Positions 20,312 to 29,018 of a stretch of DNA of 64,000 nt are shown piece after piece; within the stretch, counting starts at the first letter, position 1, and each line of letters opens with the position of its first letter. The notes beneath the pieces were generated by a model. The model made no database searches and was not told the origin of the DNA. It saw only the letters and a program-made list of their open reading frames with translations. The DNA comes from Leyella stercorea (GTDB taxonomy: Bacteria; Bacteroidota; Bacteroidia; Bacteroidales; Bacteroidaceae), in NCBI RefSeq assembly GCF_021531655.1, contig NZ_JADYUF010000016.1, positions 1 to 64,000 of the forward strand, read 5' to 3'. A program made the position numbers and the translations under genes.

Positions 20312-20533
20312 CGGGCTGAAAGCCCAATAAGCTCATAGGGCACCGCCCTGGGTGTACGGATTGATAAATGCAAAACGCCCTGTAGGGGCAAAAGCATTGA
20401 TAATTAACGCTTTTGCCCTTACAGGGCGCATTGTTTTGGGTGGCTTTTTACCTCAGGGCGTTGCCCTGGGCTATGTGCTTCTGCCCCTTCGGGGCGTGCA
20501 GCTTAGATTTTTTGATACACGCTCCTCCTATAG
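20312..20533. repeat. Large REP-like nested palindrome, diverged copy
   Basis: The element has the same order of parts as the better copy at 37504-37702. These are CGGGCTGAAAGCCCA, then CATAGGGCACCGCCCTGGGT, then CGCCCTGTAGGGGCAAAAG and its complement CTTTTGCCCTTACAGGGCG, then CAGGGCGTTGCCCTGGGCTATG. It continues with CTGCCCCTTCGGGGCGTG and ends in TTGATACAC. The right outer arm of the 37.5-kb copy is replaced here by the sequence also seen near position 170. No gene is convincing in 19993-20699; a 114-codon frame at 20352-20696 runs through this repeat and is rejected. Confidence 0.8.
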
Positions 20534-20699
20534 TATGCTTTACAATATCCGCCGTATGAACCTTATACCTTACTTATACCATTCCTTTCCACTTTTATCC
20601 TTTATTCTTCCTCGTTCAAAATCTTCCCAAATACAAACAAATGTTAATCTTGTTCATAAATCCGTTGTTTATGCGTTTATATATCAGAAAGCCTAAAGA

Positions 20700-21197
20700 A
20701 TGAAAGACAAGGAGTTTGAACATATAGCACCAGTGCTGCGCCAACGCTCGGTAGACACAGCGCGCAGCCTCGGACTTGATGCCGACGATGCAGAGGATGT
20801 GGCGCAGGATGCGCTGCTGAGGCTGTGGTCGTTGCGCGGAGAGCTAAAGATGGAGCGTGTTGAGGCTCTTGTCGTCACCGTGGCGCGCAACTTGTCGATT
20901 GACATTCACCGACGACGGCGCACCGTTCCGATGGACAGCCGCCCCATAATCGACGAACTCCACACCCAGCCCGACACGCTTATGGAGGTAGCCGACGATG
21001 AGCGGTGGCTCGAACAGAGAATGCAGGCACTGCCATCCACCGAGTATCAGGTGCTGCACCTGCGTCAGGTGGAACGCAAGACCGACCAGCAGATAGCCGC
21101 AATACTCGGCATCGGCATCGCCTCGGTGCCCACGCTGCTCTCCCGGGCACGTCGCAAACTGATGCAGGCAATGCTTGCACGGCAGCGTAAAGAGTAA
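20700..21197 (+). CDS. RNA polymerase sigma factor, ECF type
   Basis: The 165-residue protein has sigma region 2 at residues 10-70 (DAEDVAQDALLRLW is the conserved region 2.2 to 2.3 segment) and region 4 at about 105-160 (YQVLHLRQVERKTDQQIAAILGI then SVPTLLSRARRKL, a helix-turn-helix). The length fits ECF sigma factors, which direct RNA polymerase to a small set of promoters and are usually held by an anti-sigma factor. Its neighbour 30 bp downstream encodes a single-pass membrane protein of the kind often paired with Bacteroidales ECF factors. Target promoters cannot be told from the sequence. Confidence 0.9.
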   Translation: MKDKEFEHIAPVLRQRSVDTARSLGLDADDAEDVAQDALLRLWSLRGELKMERVEALVVTVARNLSIDIHRRRRTVPMDSRPIIDELHTQPDTLMEVADDERWLEQRMQALPSTEYQVLHLRQVERKTDQQIAAILGIGIASVPTLLSRARRKLMQAMLARQRKE

Positions 21198-21227
21198 TCC
21201 TTGGCAGCGTAAAGAGTAATCAGTAAG

Positions 21228-21992
21228 ATGAATAACCCCAATAAAATGACAGCTATGCAAATACAGCAACTCATAGACAAATACATGAACGGACAGACAA
21301 CCGTTGACGAGGAGCAGCTCATAGCGCGCTACTTCCGCTCTGCTACCGACGTGCCCGACTCGCTGAAGCCCTACCGCGACATGTTCGCCTACTTCGACGA
21401 TGGCATGCCATTAGGCGCTTTGTCCGAGTTTGACGGTTCAGCCGGGCAGGCAGACACTCGTGTTGCGCCCGACAGCAGCAAGGTTGTCGCTCCGCGCAGA
21501 CACAGCCTTCGCATGGCAGCATGGTGGAGTGGGGCAGCGGCAGTGGCAGCAGCCGTGGCTCTTTTGCTGATAATGCATCGCCCGTCGGCACCCGTCCAGC
21601 CCATAGCATCGGCTGTAGTAGTGAGCGACACGTGCAGCACGTCCACGGGTGTTGAGGCTGAACAGAACGTCGTGACCGACTCAGTAAAGCTCAAGCCACA
21701 GCCCCAACGTCGTCGCCCAAGCGTACGCCGCCGCTACTACTTGGCTCCGCCCAAGACCTATCTGGCGCACGCTGCCGCCGCCGACAGCATCACGCCCGCA
21801 GCCAACGCCAACGTGAACGGCTCTGCCACCGACTGCCTTGTAGCCATACACGAGTTGCCCGAGGCAGAGCGCCAGAGCATAGAGCGCGACATAATGGAGT
21901 CGCTCAGGCTTGTCGACGAGGTGCGCAACACGCTGCTTGCAGTAGACATGCTCAACCAAATCGACGACGAAGCCGACGACGAACTGTATTGA
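21228..21992 (+). CDS. Putative membrane anti-sigma partner
   Basis: The 254-residue protein begins with a short helical domain (MQIQQLIDKYMNGQTTVDEEQLIARYF, then PDSLKPYRDMFAYFDDG) found in many Bacteroidales proteins encoded right after ECF sigma genes. A single membrane helix lies at about residues 100-122 (AAWWSGAAAVAAAVALLLIM), followed by a periplasmic Pro/Arg-rich stretch and an acidic C-terminus. A cytoplasmic N-terminal domain that holds the sigma factor is plausible from layout alone; no zinc-binding anti-sigma motif is visible. ATG at 21228 gives the full N-terminal helix; ATGs at 21246 and 21255 are alternatives. Confidence 0.6.
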   Translation: MNNPNKMTAMQIQQLIDKYMNGQTTVDEEQLIARYFRSATDVPDSLKPYRDMFAYFDDGMPLGALSEFDGSAGQADTRVAPDSSKVVAPRRHSLRMAAWWSGAAAVAAAVALLLIMHRPSAPVQPIASAVVVSDTCSTSTGVEAEQNVVTDSVKLKPQPQRRRPSVRRRYYLAPPKTYLAHAAAADSITPAANANVNGSATDCLVAIHELPEAERQSIERDIMESLRLVDEVRNTLLAVDMLNQIDDEADDELY

Positions 21993-22050
21993 CATCGGAT
22001 GAATAATATACTCGCATCGAATAAATACACCTAATAAAACATTGACGATT

Positions 22051-23013
22051 ATGAAAAAGATATTCACAATGATTATCGCCCTTGCGCTCGTTCCGGCATT
22101 TGCGGCAGCGCAGACCACCATTGCACGCGTAGTGGAGCAGTTCAAGAAAGGCGCTGTTGAAGAAATTTCAACCTCCAAGGAAACCGACACCGACACCGAC
22201 GGCAAGCAATGCGTTTATGAAAGAAATATATTTCTTGTGGCAAAGAACAGCGGCAAGTTCAAGCAGCTGATGGATGTCTTCAACGACGAGCAGACGAATG
22301 CCTACTCTGTGAACAAGCGTATGGCAGGCTATGACGGCTCTGCCAGTAAAATAGGTTACGGCAAGAATTCGGAAAAGACGATAGTGTTTATGAAATATTC
22401 CGACCGCAACTACTTCGTGCTTTACTTTAAGGACCCTGCCGATTCGAAGCGTCGCACGTGCTATGCATTGGCATGGTATGAAAGCAAGAAGGACAAGAAG
22501 AAAAAGGAAATGTGGTGTGTAGACATCATACGTGTATACAGCCTGAACCCCGAATATGTGAGGTCGCTGCCCAAGACCATAACCAAGACCACTACTACCG
22601 TCAATTCCGACGACACCAACACGTCCATTACGGTCAACTCCGACGGCACCATCATACGCTACGACCGCAACACGGGCAACAGCATAGTGTATCGTCCGCA
22701 GGACAACAAGAAGGCAAGCAGCATCGATGTGCCCATAAAGAACAGCGGCGACTTCATACAGCGGTTCAACGATCTGCGCACCGAGTATATACAGGTAGTG
22801 CAGTTTGCGGGCAAGGAGCAGACCTTCTTTGCCTACCGTATAATGCCGCCCGTCAACAAGATGCTGCAGTTGTGTCGCGAGCATAGCAAACTTCTGAAAA
22901 GCAACGAGCGCAACTCGTGCATGGGAATACTCGATGACATGAAGCAAAGTGCACGTGACAAGGGCATACGCGAAATGCTCAATCTCGCCCAGACGTATCT
23001 GGGCGGCAAGTAA
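22051..23013 (+). CDS. Secreted protein of unknown function in the sigma-factor operon
   Basis: The 320-residue protein starts with a signal peptide (MKKIFTMIIALALVPAFAAAQ). I do not recognise a characterised domain. The mature part is rich in charged residues. It has a middle region with repeated Thr/Asn/Asp (TKTTTTVNSDDTNTSITV) and a C-terminal helical part (IMPPVNKMLQLCREHSKLL) with two Cys. ATG at 22051 was chosen over the upstream TTG at 22042 because it begins the signal peptide. It starts 58 bp after the membrane protein gene and before a good terminator, so the three genes likely form one operon. It may be a product or sensor of the sigma-factor response, but this is only contextual. 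Confidence 0.7.
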   Translation: MKKIFTMIIALALVPAFAAAQTTIARVVEQFKKGAVEEISTSKETDTDTDGKQCVYERNIFLVAKNSGKFKQLMDVFNDEQTNAYSVNKRMAGYDGSASKIGYGKNSEKTIVFMKYSDRNYFVLYFKDPADSKRRTCYALAWYESKKDKKKKEMWCVDIIRVYSLNPEYVRSLPKTITKTTTTVNSDDTNTSITVNSDGTIIRYDRNTGNSIVYRPQDNKKASSIDVPIKNSGDFIQRFNDLRTEYIQVVQFAGKEQTFFAYRIMPPVNKMLQLCREHSKLLKSNERNSCMGILDDMKQSARDKGIREMLNLAQTYLGGK

Positions 23014-23050
23014 GATTTCTCTCTCTATTAATATGAAATAATATAATCCC

Positions 23051-23100
23051 AGCCCTCCGGTTGTCGTGACGACAGTCGGAGGGCTTTTTCTTCTGTTCCA
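23051..23100 (+). terminator. Terminator of the sigma-factor operon
   Basis: AGCCCTCCG pairs with CGGAGGGCT around an inner partly paired loop, followed by TTTTTC. It lies 37 bp after the stop codon. Confidence 0.85.
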
Positions 23101-23161
23101 CCCGAAATGTTTTGTGATGAAAACATAGGCTCAAGACAGGATAGAACAGGCAATGCAAACA

Positions 23162-23277
23162 GTAGGAGGCTATGGCGTCCTCGCCGTAGCCTGAGCAGTT
23201 TGCCGACGCATTTGCTATTGTTATGATTTGCACTTTCAGCTTGCTCAGGCTACGGCGGGGACGCCATAGCCTCCTAC
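23162..23277. repeat. Inverted repeat of 36 bp, second REP-like family
   Basis: The left arm at 23162-23197 starts GTAGGAGGCTATGGCGTC. The right arm at 23242-23277 is its reverse complement with a single mismatch in 36 bp, and the loop is 44 bp. Each arm is itself an imperfect hairpin (GGCTATGGCG with CGCCGTAGCC). A single arm recurs at 55772-55810. No gene is visible in 23014-23530. Confidence 0.9.
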
Positions 23278-23420
23278 AGTTACTTTCTTGTCTGTCTATT
23301 TGCGTCAATCCATCTTCCGTAACAAGACTTTTTCGCAGTCAAAAATATTGTAATTGTAATAAAACGTTAACCATATGAAAATGTTGTAAAAAAAAAACAA
23401 CTACTTGCCGAAATTATATT

Positions 23421-23429
23421 TATCTTTAC
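23421..23429 (+). promoter_or_regulatory. Possible promoter for susC
   Basis: TATCTTTAC resembles the Bacteroidetes -7 box TAnnTTTG with a mismatch at the final G. It stands about 100 bp before the SusC start. This is a weak call; a regulated promoter would be expected to deviate from consensus. Confidence 0.35.
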
Positions 23430-23530
23430 AACTTCAAAACGGACGAAACCTAAAGGTAGCAATACGGCAACCTGAACTTATATATCGATTTATACATTTT
23501 AGAAACTAATTATAAACAATCTCTTACAAG

Positions 23531-26500
23531 ATGAAGAAAAACAGGACTATCCCATTGACATTGTTATTGTCAGCATTGGCAGCAACTCCGGCTGGTGCGA
23601 GTGCGGTTCCTGGTGCTTCGGCATCGGTCTTGCAGACCATGCAGCAGCAGACTTCCGCATGCAAAGGCGTCGTTAAGGACACTAATGGCGAGACACTCAT
23701 TGGCGTCTCAGTAGTAGTGAAAGGCACAACCAACGGAACAGTGACCGGACTTGACGGCGATTTCGCCATCAATGGCGTGAAGAAGGGCAGCCGCCTTGTA
23801 GTGTCGTTCATCGGTTTTACTTCGCAGGAAGTGGTATGGAACGGCACACCGCTCAACATTACTCTTAAGGAAGACAACAAGACCCTCGACGAGGTGGTTG
23901 TTGTAGGTTTCGGTACGCAGAAGAAGGAGAACCTCACGGGTTCTGTCTCGCAGGTGAAGATGAGCGAAGTGCTCGGCGACCGTCCCGTAACCAATGCCGC
24001 AGCAGCATTGCAGGGAGCCATGCCCGGACTCACCATCGGTGGCGGTACGGGTCCTGGACAAAGCAAGTCGTTCAACATCCGCGGTACGCTGTCAATCAAC
24101 GGTGGCGGTCCGCTCGTGCTTATTGACAACGTAGAGGGCGACATCAGTCTGCTCAATCCCGACGACATCGAGAGCGTATCGGTATTGAAAGACGCCGCAT
24201 CGTCAGCCATTTACGGTGCGCGTGCAGCCGGTGGCGTGATTCTCGTTACCACAAAGCGTCCCAAGGACAAGGCTAAGCTCAACCTCAACTACAACTTCAA
24301 CGTAGGTTGGGAACGCTCGCTCAACGTACTTGAGCAGTCGAGTCTGACCGAATATATTGATGCCTATCTTGAGGCAGGCTACACCAACTCTTACTGGGCA
24401 GGTAACGGCGACGTGGCAAAGTGGCGCGAGTATCTGCAGCAGTACAAGCAGAATCCGTCATCGCTCAACACCGTCGGCGACGGCATCTATAAGGATGAGG
24501 ACGGCCGCGTGTACTGGCTCAGCGAGAAGAACATGTACAAGCGCATCCTCACAACGGGCGCTCTGCAGAACCATAACGTGTCTATCTCGGGTGGCAACGA
24601 CCGCATACGCTTCCGTATGTCGGCAGGACTGAGCCGTGAGGATGGTCCGCTCATCACCAGCAAGGACAAGTACATGCGCAAGAACATTTCGGCATTCGTC
24701 TCTGCCGATGTCAACAAGTGGTTTACACAGGAGGTGAACCTGCTCTATACCGATGCCGACAAGACCAATCCGGTGAACGTAGGCAACATGTCGGGATTCT
24801 ACACCACACGTCTTGTTGGCTACTATCCCGAGGGAAACATACCCGGTTCGATACTCGGAATTGAGGACGACCTGCCCTCGCAGACACCGAGCAACATGCT
24901 CCGACTGGCTCCGGTATCACATCTGAATACAGCCGTAACGCGTGTCTCTACACGCTCTGTATTCAAGCCGTTGAAGGACTGGACCATCACAGCCGAATAC
25001 ACCTTCGACAAGAAGGATGCCGACTCGCACTTCTATTCGGAGCGCTTCCGCTTTGCCGATGTGCAGCTGGCTGCCAAGTGGTCGGTAGAGTCGGGACAGG
25101 ACTACTACAACATGCAGGACACACAGAAGCGCTACAATGCCTTAAACGTGTTCTCTAACTACGACCATCGTTGGGGCGACCACTCGTTCAAGGCAATGGC
25201 TGGTTTCAACCAGGAGAGCTATTCGTACAAGTCGTTCTATGCCCAGGTGAAGGGACAGACTACTCCGTCGGTACCTTCGTTTGCAGGCGGTTCGGGCGAC
25301 AAGAGCATCACCGACGGCTATTCGGAGTATTCAATACGCAGCGGTTTCGCCCGTCTCAACTATGCTTTCAAGGACCGCTATCTGCTCGAGCTTAACGGCC
25401 GCTACGACGGATCGTCCAAATTCCCCAAGAACGACCGCTTCGGCTTCTTCCCGTCAGTGTCAGTAGGCTGGCGTTTGGGACAGGAGAAGTTCATGGAATG
25501 GTCGCGCACATGGCTCGACGACATCAAGCTGCGCGCCAGCTACGGTTCTATCGGCAACCAGAACATCAATCCTTATCAGTTCCTTTCGACCATGACCGTC
25601 AGCCCAAGCACCGTATGGCTCGACAAGAACGACAAGGTCAACGTAATCTCTTCGCCGGGACTCATCAGCAGCAGCTTCACATGGGAGACCGTGAAGACCA
25701 TCAACCTCGGTGTTGACGTTACGGCGCTGAACAACCGTCTGCAGATGACATTCGACTACTACAAGCGCCGCACCGACGGAATGCTTGCCGACGGCATCGA
25801 GATACCGGGCGTTGTGGGTACATCGGCACCGCTTCAGAACATTGCCGACCTTTCGTCTGACGGTTGGGAACTCAATCTGACATGGCGCGACCGTATCGGT
25901 GATTTCGCCTACAACATCGGTTTCAACATCTACGACAATCAGGCTAAGATAAAGAAATTCAACAACGAGAGCGGAATTATTGACGGCCAGTACTACGTCG
26001 GACAGAAGCTTGGCGAGCTGTGGGGCTATGTTGCCGACGGCTACTATAGCATCGACGACTTCGTGATGGACGATGCAAAGCGTGGCGTATGGACTCTGAA
26101 GGAAGGCGTGACATCTATCCAGGGCTATTCTGTTCAGCCTGGTGACGTGAAGTTCAAGGACCTCGACGGCAACGGAATGATCAATTCCGGCGCTGGCACA
26201 TTAAGCGATCCGGGCGACCGTAAGATCATTGGCAACACTCGCGCACGCTATCAGTTCGGTGCCAACCTGGGTGCAAGCTACAAGGGATTCAGTCTCGACG
26301 TACGTCTGCAGGGCGTAGGCAAGCGCGACTACTGGCTCGGCGGCTCTTCAATATTCCCGTTTGCAGGTGCAGGTTCGGGCGATGCTGTGTTCCAGCCGCT
26401 CTTCTCTAACCAGACCGACTACTGGCAGGCAAAGAGCTATGATCCTGCCGATCCCGACTATATGGTTGCAAAGAACCCCAACGCCAAGTTGTTCCGCATC

Positions 26501-26788
26501 TACAATCAGGGCAACAACGTAGGTTCTAACACTCGTGTTAGCGACAAGTATCTGCAGAATGCAGCCTATCTGCGCGTCAAGAACATCACCCTAGGCTACA
26601 CCTTGCCACGCAATTGGGTGAAGAAGGCGCTCATAGAGCAGGCACGCGTGTACGTCAGCGTTGAGAACCTTGCCACTATCAGTGACCTGCCTAAGGGCTA
26701 CGATCCCGAAGGCAACACCAGCAACAGTATTGTATGGGACTATCCTTACTATCGCACAATATCTGTTGGTGCAAACATCACATTCTAA
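23531..26788 (+). CDS. SusC/RagA-family TonB-linked outer-membrane transporter
   Basis: The 1085-residue protein has a signal peptide and then a carboxypeptidase-D-like regulatory domain (about residues 42-118, CKGVVKDTNGETLIGVSVVVKG). A TonB-box-like segment (TLDEVVVVGFGTQKKENLTGS) and a plug domain (IRGTLSINGGGPLVLIDNVEG, then LKDAASSAIYGARAAGGVILVTTK) follow. The remainder is a long beta-barrel ending in YYRTISVGANITF, with a C-terminal Phe. SusC proteins import oligosaccharides or peptides across the outer membrane using TonB energy, with SusD as a lid. The SusD gene follows after 25 bp. The substrate is unknown; the sulfatase further downstream suggests a sulfated host or plant glycan. 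Confidence 0.95.
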   Translation: MKKNRTIPLTLLLSALAATPAGASAVPGASASVLQTMQQQTSACKGVVKDTNGETLIGVSVVVKGTTNGTVTGLDGDFAINGVKKGSRLVVSFIGFTSQEVVWNGTPLNITLKEDNKTLDEVVVVGFGTQKKENLTGSVSQVKMSEVLGDRPVTNAAAALQGAMPGLTIGGGTGPGQSKSFNIRGTLSINGGGPLVLIDNVEGDISLLNPDDIESVSVLKDAASSAIYGARAAGGVILVTTKRPKDKAKLNLNYNFNVGWERSLNVLEQSSLTEYIDAYLEAGYTNSYWAGNGDVAKWREYLQQYKQNPSSLNTVGDGIYKDEDGRVYWLSEKNMYKRILTTGALQNHNVSISGGNDRIRFRMSAGLSREDGPLITSKDKYMRKNISAFVSADVNKWFTQEVNLLYTDADKTNPVNVGNMSGFYTTRLVGYYPEGNIPGSILGIEDDLPSQTPSNMLRLAPVSHLNTAVTRVSTRSVFKPLKDWTITAEYTFDKKDADSHFYSERFRFADVQLAAKWSVESGQDYYNMQDTQKRYNALNVFSNYDHRWGDHSFKAMAGFNQESYSYKSFYAQVKGQTTPSVPSFAGGSGDKSITDGYSEYSIRSGFARLNYAFKDRYLLELNGRYDGSSKFPKNDRFGFFPSVSVGWRLGQEKFMEWSRTWLDDIKLRASYGSIGNQNINPYQFLSTMTVSPSTVWLDKNDKVNVISSPGLISSSFTWETVKTINLGVDVTALNNRLQMTFDYYKRRTDGMLADGIEIPGVVGTSAPLQNIADLSSDGWELNLTWRDRIGDFAYNIGFNIYDNQAKIKKFNNESGIIDGQYYVGQKLGELWGYVADGYYSIDDFVMDDAKRGVWTLKEGVTSIQGYSVQPGDVKFKDLDGNGMINSGAGTLSDPGDRKIIGNTRARYQFGANLGASYKGFSLDVRLQGVGKRDYWLGGSSIFPFAGAGSGDAVFQPLFSNQTDYWQAKSYDPADPDYMVAKNPNAKLFRIYNQGNNVGSNTRVSDKYLQNAAYLRVKNITLGYTLPRNWVKKALIEQARVYVSVENLATISDLPKGYDPEGNTSNSIVWDYPYYRTISVGANITF

Positions 26789-26813
26789 TAACACAACTAT
26801 AAAAGCCTGAACA

Positions 26814-28889
26814 ATGAATAATAAGATATTCGCCGCGGCAGCTCTTGCCGCAACACTCACGCTCACGGGGTGCAACGACGACTTTCTTGAGAAGACGCCT
26901 AAGACCGACCTGACCGAGGTCAACGCATTCCTTGAGTACGACAACTTCAAGGCGTTCATGTATCCGTGCTACGCCATGTTTACTGACACTAACATACGCA
27001 CCAACTTCAACACTTGCGTTGTCAACTCGCAGTTCTACGGCGACTTCTACGGCGGACTCGTGACAAGCCGTGACAACAGCAAGAACCAGTATGCCTATCG
27101 CACTGTTACGCAGACAACAACGGGCAACGGATGGAACTTTGACTATATACGCCGCATCAATATCATGCTCTCGCATCTTGACGACGGCGTGCTTAAGGAG
27201 TCGGAAGCCAAGCATTGGCGCTCGGTAGGCTACTTCTTCAAGGCGTGGTGGTATATGGAACTCATCGACCGCTTTGGCGATGTGCCTTGGATTGAGAATG
27301 TAATCAACGAGGAGAGTCCCGAAACTTACGGTCCGCGCACACCGCGTAAGGAAGTGGCACAGAAGATTATCGAATGTCTGGAGTATGCCATCAACAACAT
27401 TGGCGACTTCAACGACGGCGACAACACTATCTCTGCCGATGCCGCACGTGCCGCCTTGTCGCGCTTCCTCTTGCGTGAGGGCACATGGGCAAAGTATCAT
27501 GGACTCGACGAACCGTATGAGGAGTACTTGAACAAGTGTCTCACCGTGTCGCAGGAACTCATGGCTAAGTATCCTACATTATATAATGGTACGGAGAATA
27601 CGCCTGCATCGGGCTATGGCGAGATGTGGACTACTGAGGACCTGACCAACGTTCCGGGTGTCATCTTCTTCAAGCAGTATGTTGACGGCATACTGATGAA
27701 CCGTGGCAACGACTACGAGCACATCGCAGCACATCACGAAGACGTGCCTCAGTACACTGTAGACATGTTCCTTATGAAGAACGGTCTGCCTATAGCCAAT
27801 CCCAACTCGGGCTATAAGGGCGGTCGCGGCAAGGATATGTGGGACACTTTCGCCGACCGCGACCCGCGTCTTTACCAGAACATACAGCCGCCTTACGTAG
27901 TAGTTCCTAACAGTGGCAATGTCGACGGAGTCAATCTGTTCAAGTCGTGGCGCTACGCCAAGGCTGGCGACGTGATTGAGGGTCACACCGTAACAGCTGA
28001 AGAGGCTGCCAAGTATCGTACATACATGGACTATCTCGGTGCCAATACGCAGTGTCTGCGTGGCGGTACGTTCGGCGGAACCGGTATGAAGCGAGTACCA
28101 GGACAGAACTGGGGAGCGTCGCTCACGAAGAACAGTCCAAACCTGACCGACAACTCTACAACTGCCTACATGCGTTGCCGCACAGGCTACTACACTTGGA
28201 AGCACTACGACATGTGGGAATTCTCTACTGGTTCAAGCTCATACTGTACAGCCGACAAGCCTATATTCAAGATTGAAGAGGTGCTGCTCAACTATGCTGA
28301 GGCAGCTTGGGAGCTCGGCAGATTCGACCAGAGCGTAGCCGACAAGACCATAAACAAGTTGCGCGACCGTTCGGGTGTGGCACACATGGTTGTAGCCGAC
28401 ATCAACGACGACTTCGATCCTAACCGAGACAAGGGCAACGCTCCTTGGTGGACAGGCAATGGCGGCAAGTTCGGCAACTACAATGTCGACCCCGTATTGT
28501 GGGAGATTCGCCGCGAACGTCAGATAGAATTGTTCGGCGAGGGATTCGCTTTCTACGACATTCGTCGTTGGGCTAAGGCAGCTTATTATGTCAATCGCCA
28601 GCCGTGCGGTATGTGGATTACGGCTACCGACAATCCTTATGGCACAAAGGGCAGCAAGTACTCTGGCTCGTTTGTCGACTATGAAGAGATTCAGAATGCT
28701 GGTAAGTCAGTAGGCGAGAACAATTCTACTGGCTCAGGATGGATATATACTTATCCGAGTCCGCTCGATGCTGGTGGCGGATGGCTTGACACTTACTATC
28801 TGATGATGGTACCGACCAAGCAGATTGCGCTCAATCCCCAGCTTTCGCAGAATCCGGGCTACAACGAGTTGTTCGGACTTGGCAAGTAA
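26814..28889 (+). CDS. SusD/RagB-family nutrient-binding lipoprotein
   Basis: The 691-residue surface lipoprotein has lipobox LTLTGC (Cys about residue 20) followed by NDDFLEKTPKTDLTE, the typical SusD opening. The N-terminal TPR-like helices and the C-terminal part (VLWEIRRERQIELFGEGFAFYDIRRW, the strongly conserved SusD signature) are present. SusD caps the SusC barrel and captures the glycan. At 691 residues it is longer than the usual 500-600, suggesting extra loops. It is the last gene before a terminator. Confidence 0.95.
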   Translation: MNNKIFAAAALAATLTLTGCNDDFLEKTPKTDLTEVNAFLEYDNFKAFMYPCYAMFTDTNIRTNFNTCVVNSQFYGDFYGGLVTSRDNSKNQYAYRTVTQTTTGNGWNFDYIRRINIMLSHLDDGVLKESEAKHWRSVGYFFKAWWYMELIDRFGDVPWIENVINEESPETYGPRTPRKEVAQKIIECLEYAINNIGDFNDGDNTISADAARAALSRFLLREGTWAKYHGLDEPYEEYLNKCLTVSQELMAKYPTLYNGTENTPASGYGEMWTTEDLTNVPGVIFFKQYVDGILMNRGNDYEHIAAHHEDVPQYTVDMFLMKNGLPIANPNSGYKGGRGKDMWDTFADRDPRLYQNIQPPYVVVPNSGNVDGVNLFKSWRYAKAGDVIEGHTVTAEEAAKYRTYMDYLGANTQCLRGGTFGGTGMKRVPGQNWGASLTKNSPNLTDNSTTAYMRCRTGYYTWKHYDMWEFSTGSSSYCTADKPIFKIEEVLLNYAEAAWELGRFDQSVADKTINKLRDRSGVAHMVVADINDDFDPNRDKGNAPWWTGNGGKFGNYNVDPVLWEIRRERQIELFGEGFAFYDIRRWAKAAYYVNRQPCGMWITATDNPYGTKGSKYSGSFVDYEEIQNAGKSVGENNSTGSGWIYTYPSPLDAGGGWLDTYYLMMVPTKQIALNPQLSQNPGYNELFGLGK

Positions 28890-28905
28890 ACATTGATACG
28901 TAAAG

Positions 28906-28962
28906 CCCTACCCCCTTGCCCTTCTCTCAGCGGAATAGAGGTAAGGAGGTAGGGATTTTTTT
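28906..28962 (+). terminator. Terminator after susCD
   Basis: CCCTACCCCCTT pairs with AAGGAGGTAGGG (one bulge) around a partly structured loop, followed by seven T. It separates SusCD from the sulfatase gene. Confidence 0.75.
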
Positions 28963-28985
28963 ATGTCGTTCTCGACAAAAAACAT

Positions 28986-28994
28986 TAACTTTGC
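28986..28994 (+). promoter_or_regulatory. Promoter of the sulfatase gene
   Basis: TAACTTTGC exactly matches the frequent Bacteroidetes -7 element. It lies 25 bp before the ATG, so the sulfatase has its own promoter after the SusCD terminator. Confidence 0.7.
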
Positions 28995-29018
28995 AACTGA
29001 AAACAAACAACAATCGAT

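Noticed and set aside
20352..20696. 114-codon frame upstream of the sigma-factor gene
   Set aside because: It runs through REP-like repeat and AT-rich DNA, with no conserved protein features.
22042..22050. TTG start of the secreted protein at 22042
   Set aside because: The ATG at 22051 gives a standard signal peptide; the TTG adds three residues before it without benefit.
23162..23277. Terminal inverted repeats of an insertion sequence
   Set aside because: Only 44 bp lies between the arms, with no transposase; a REP-type element fits better.
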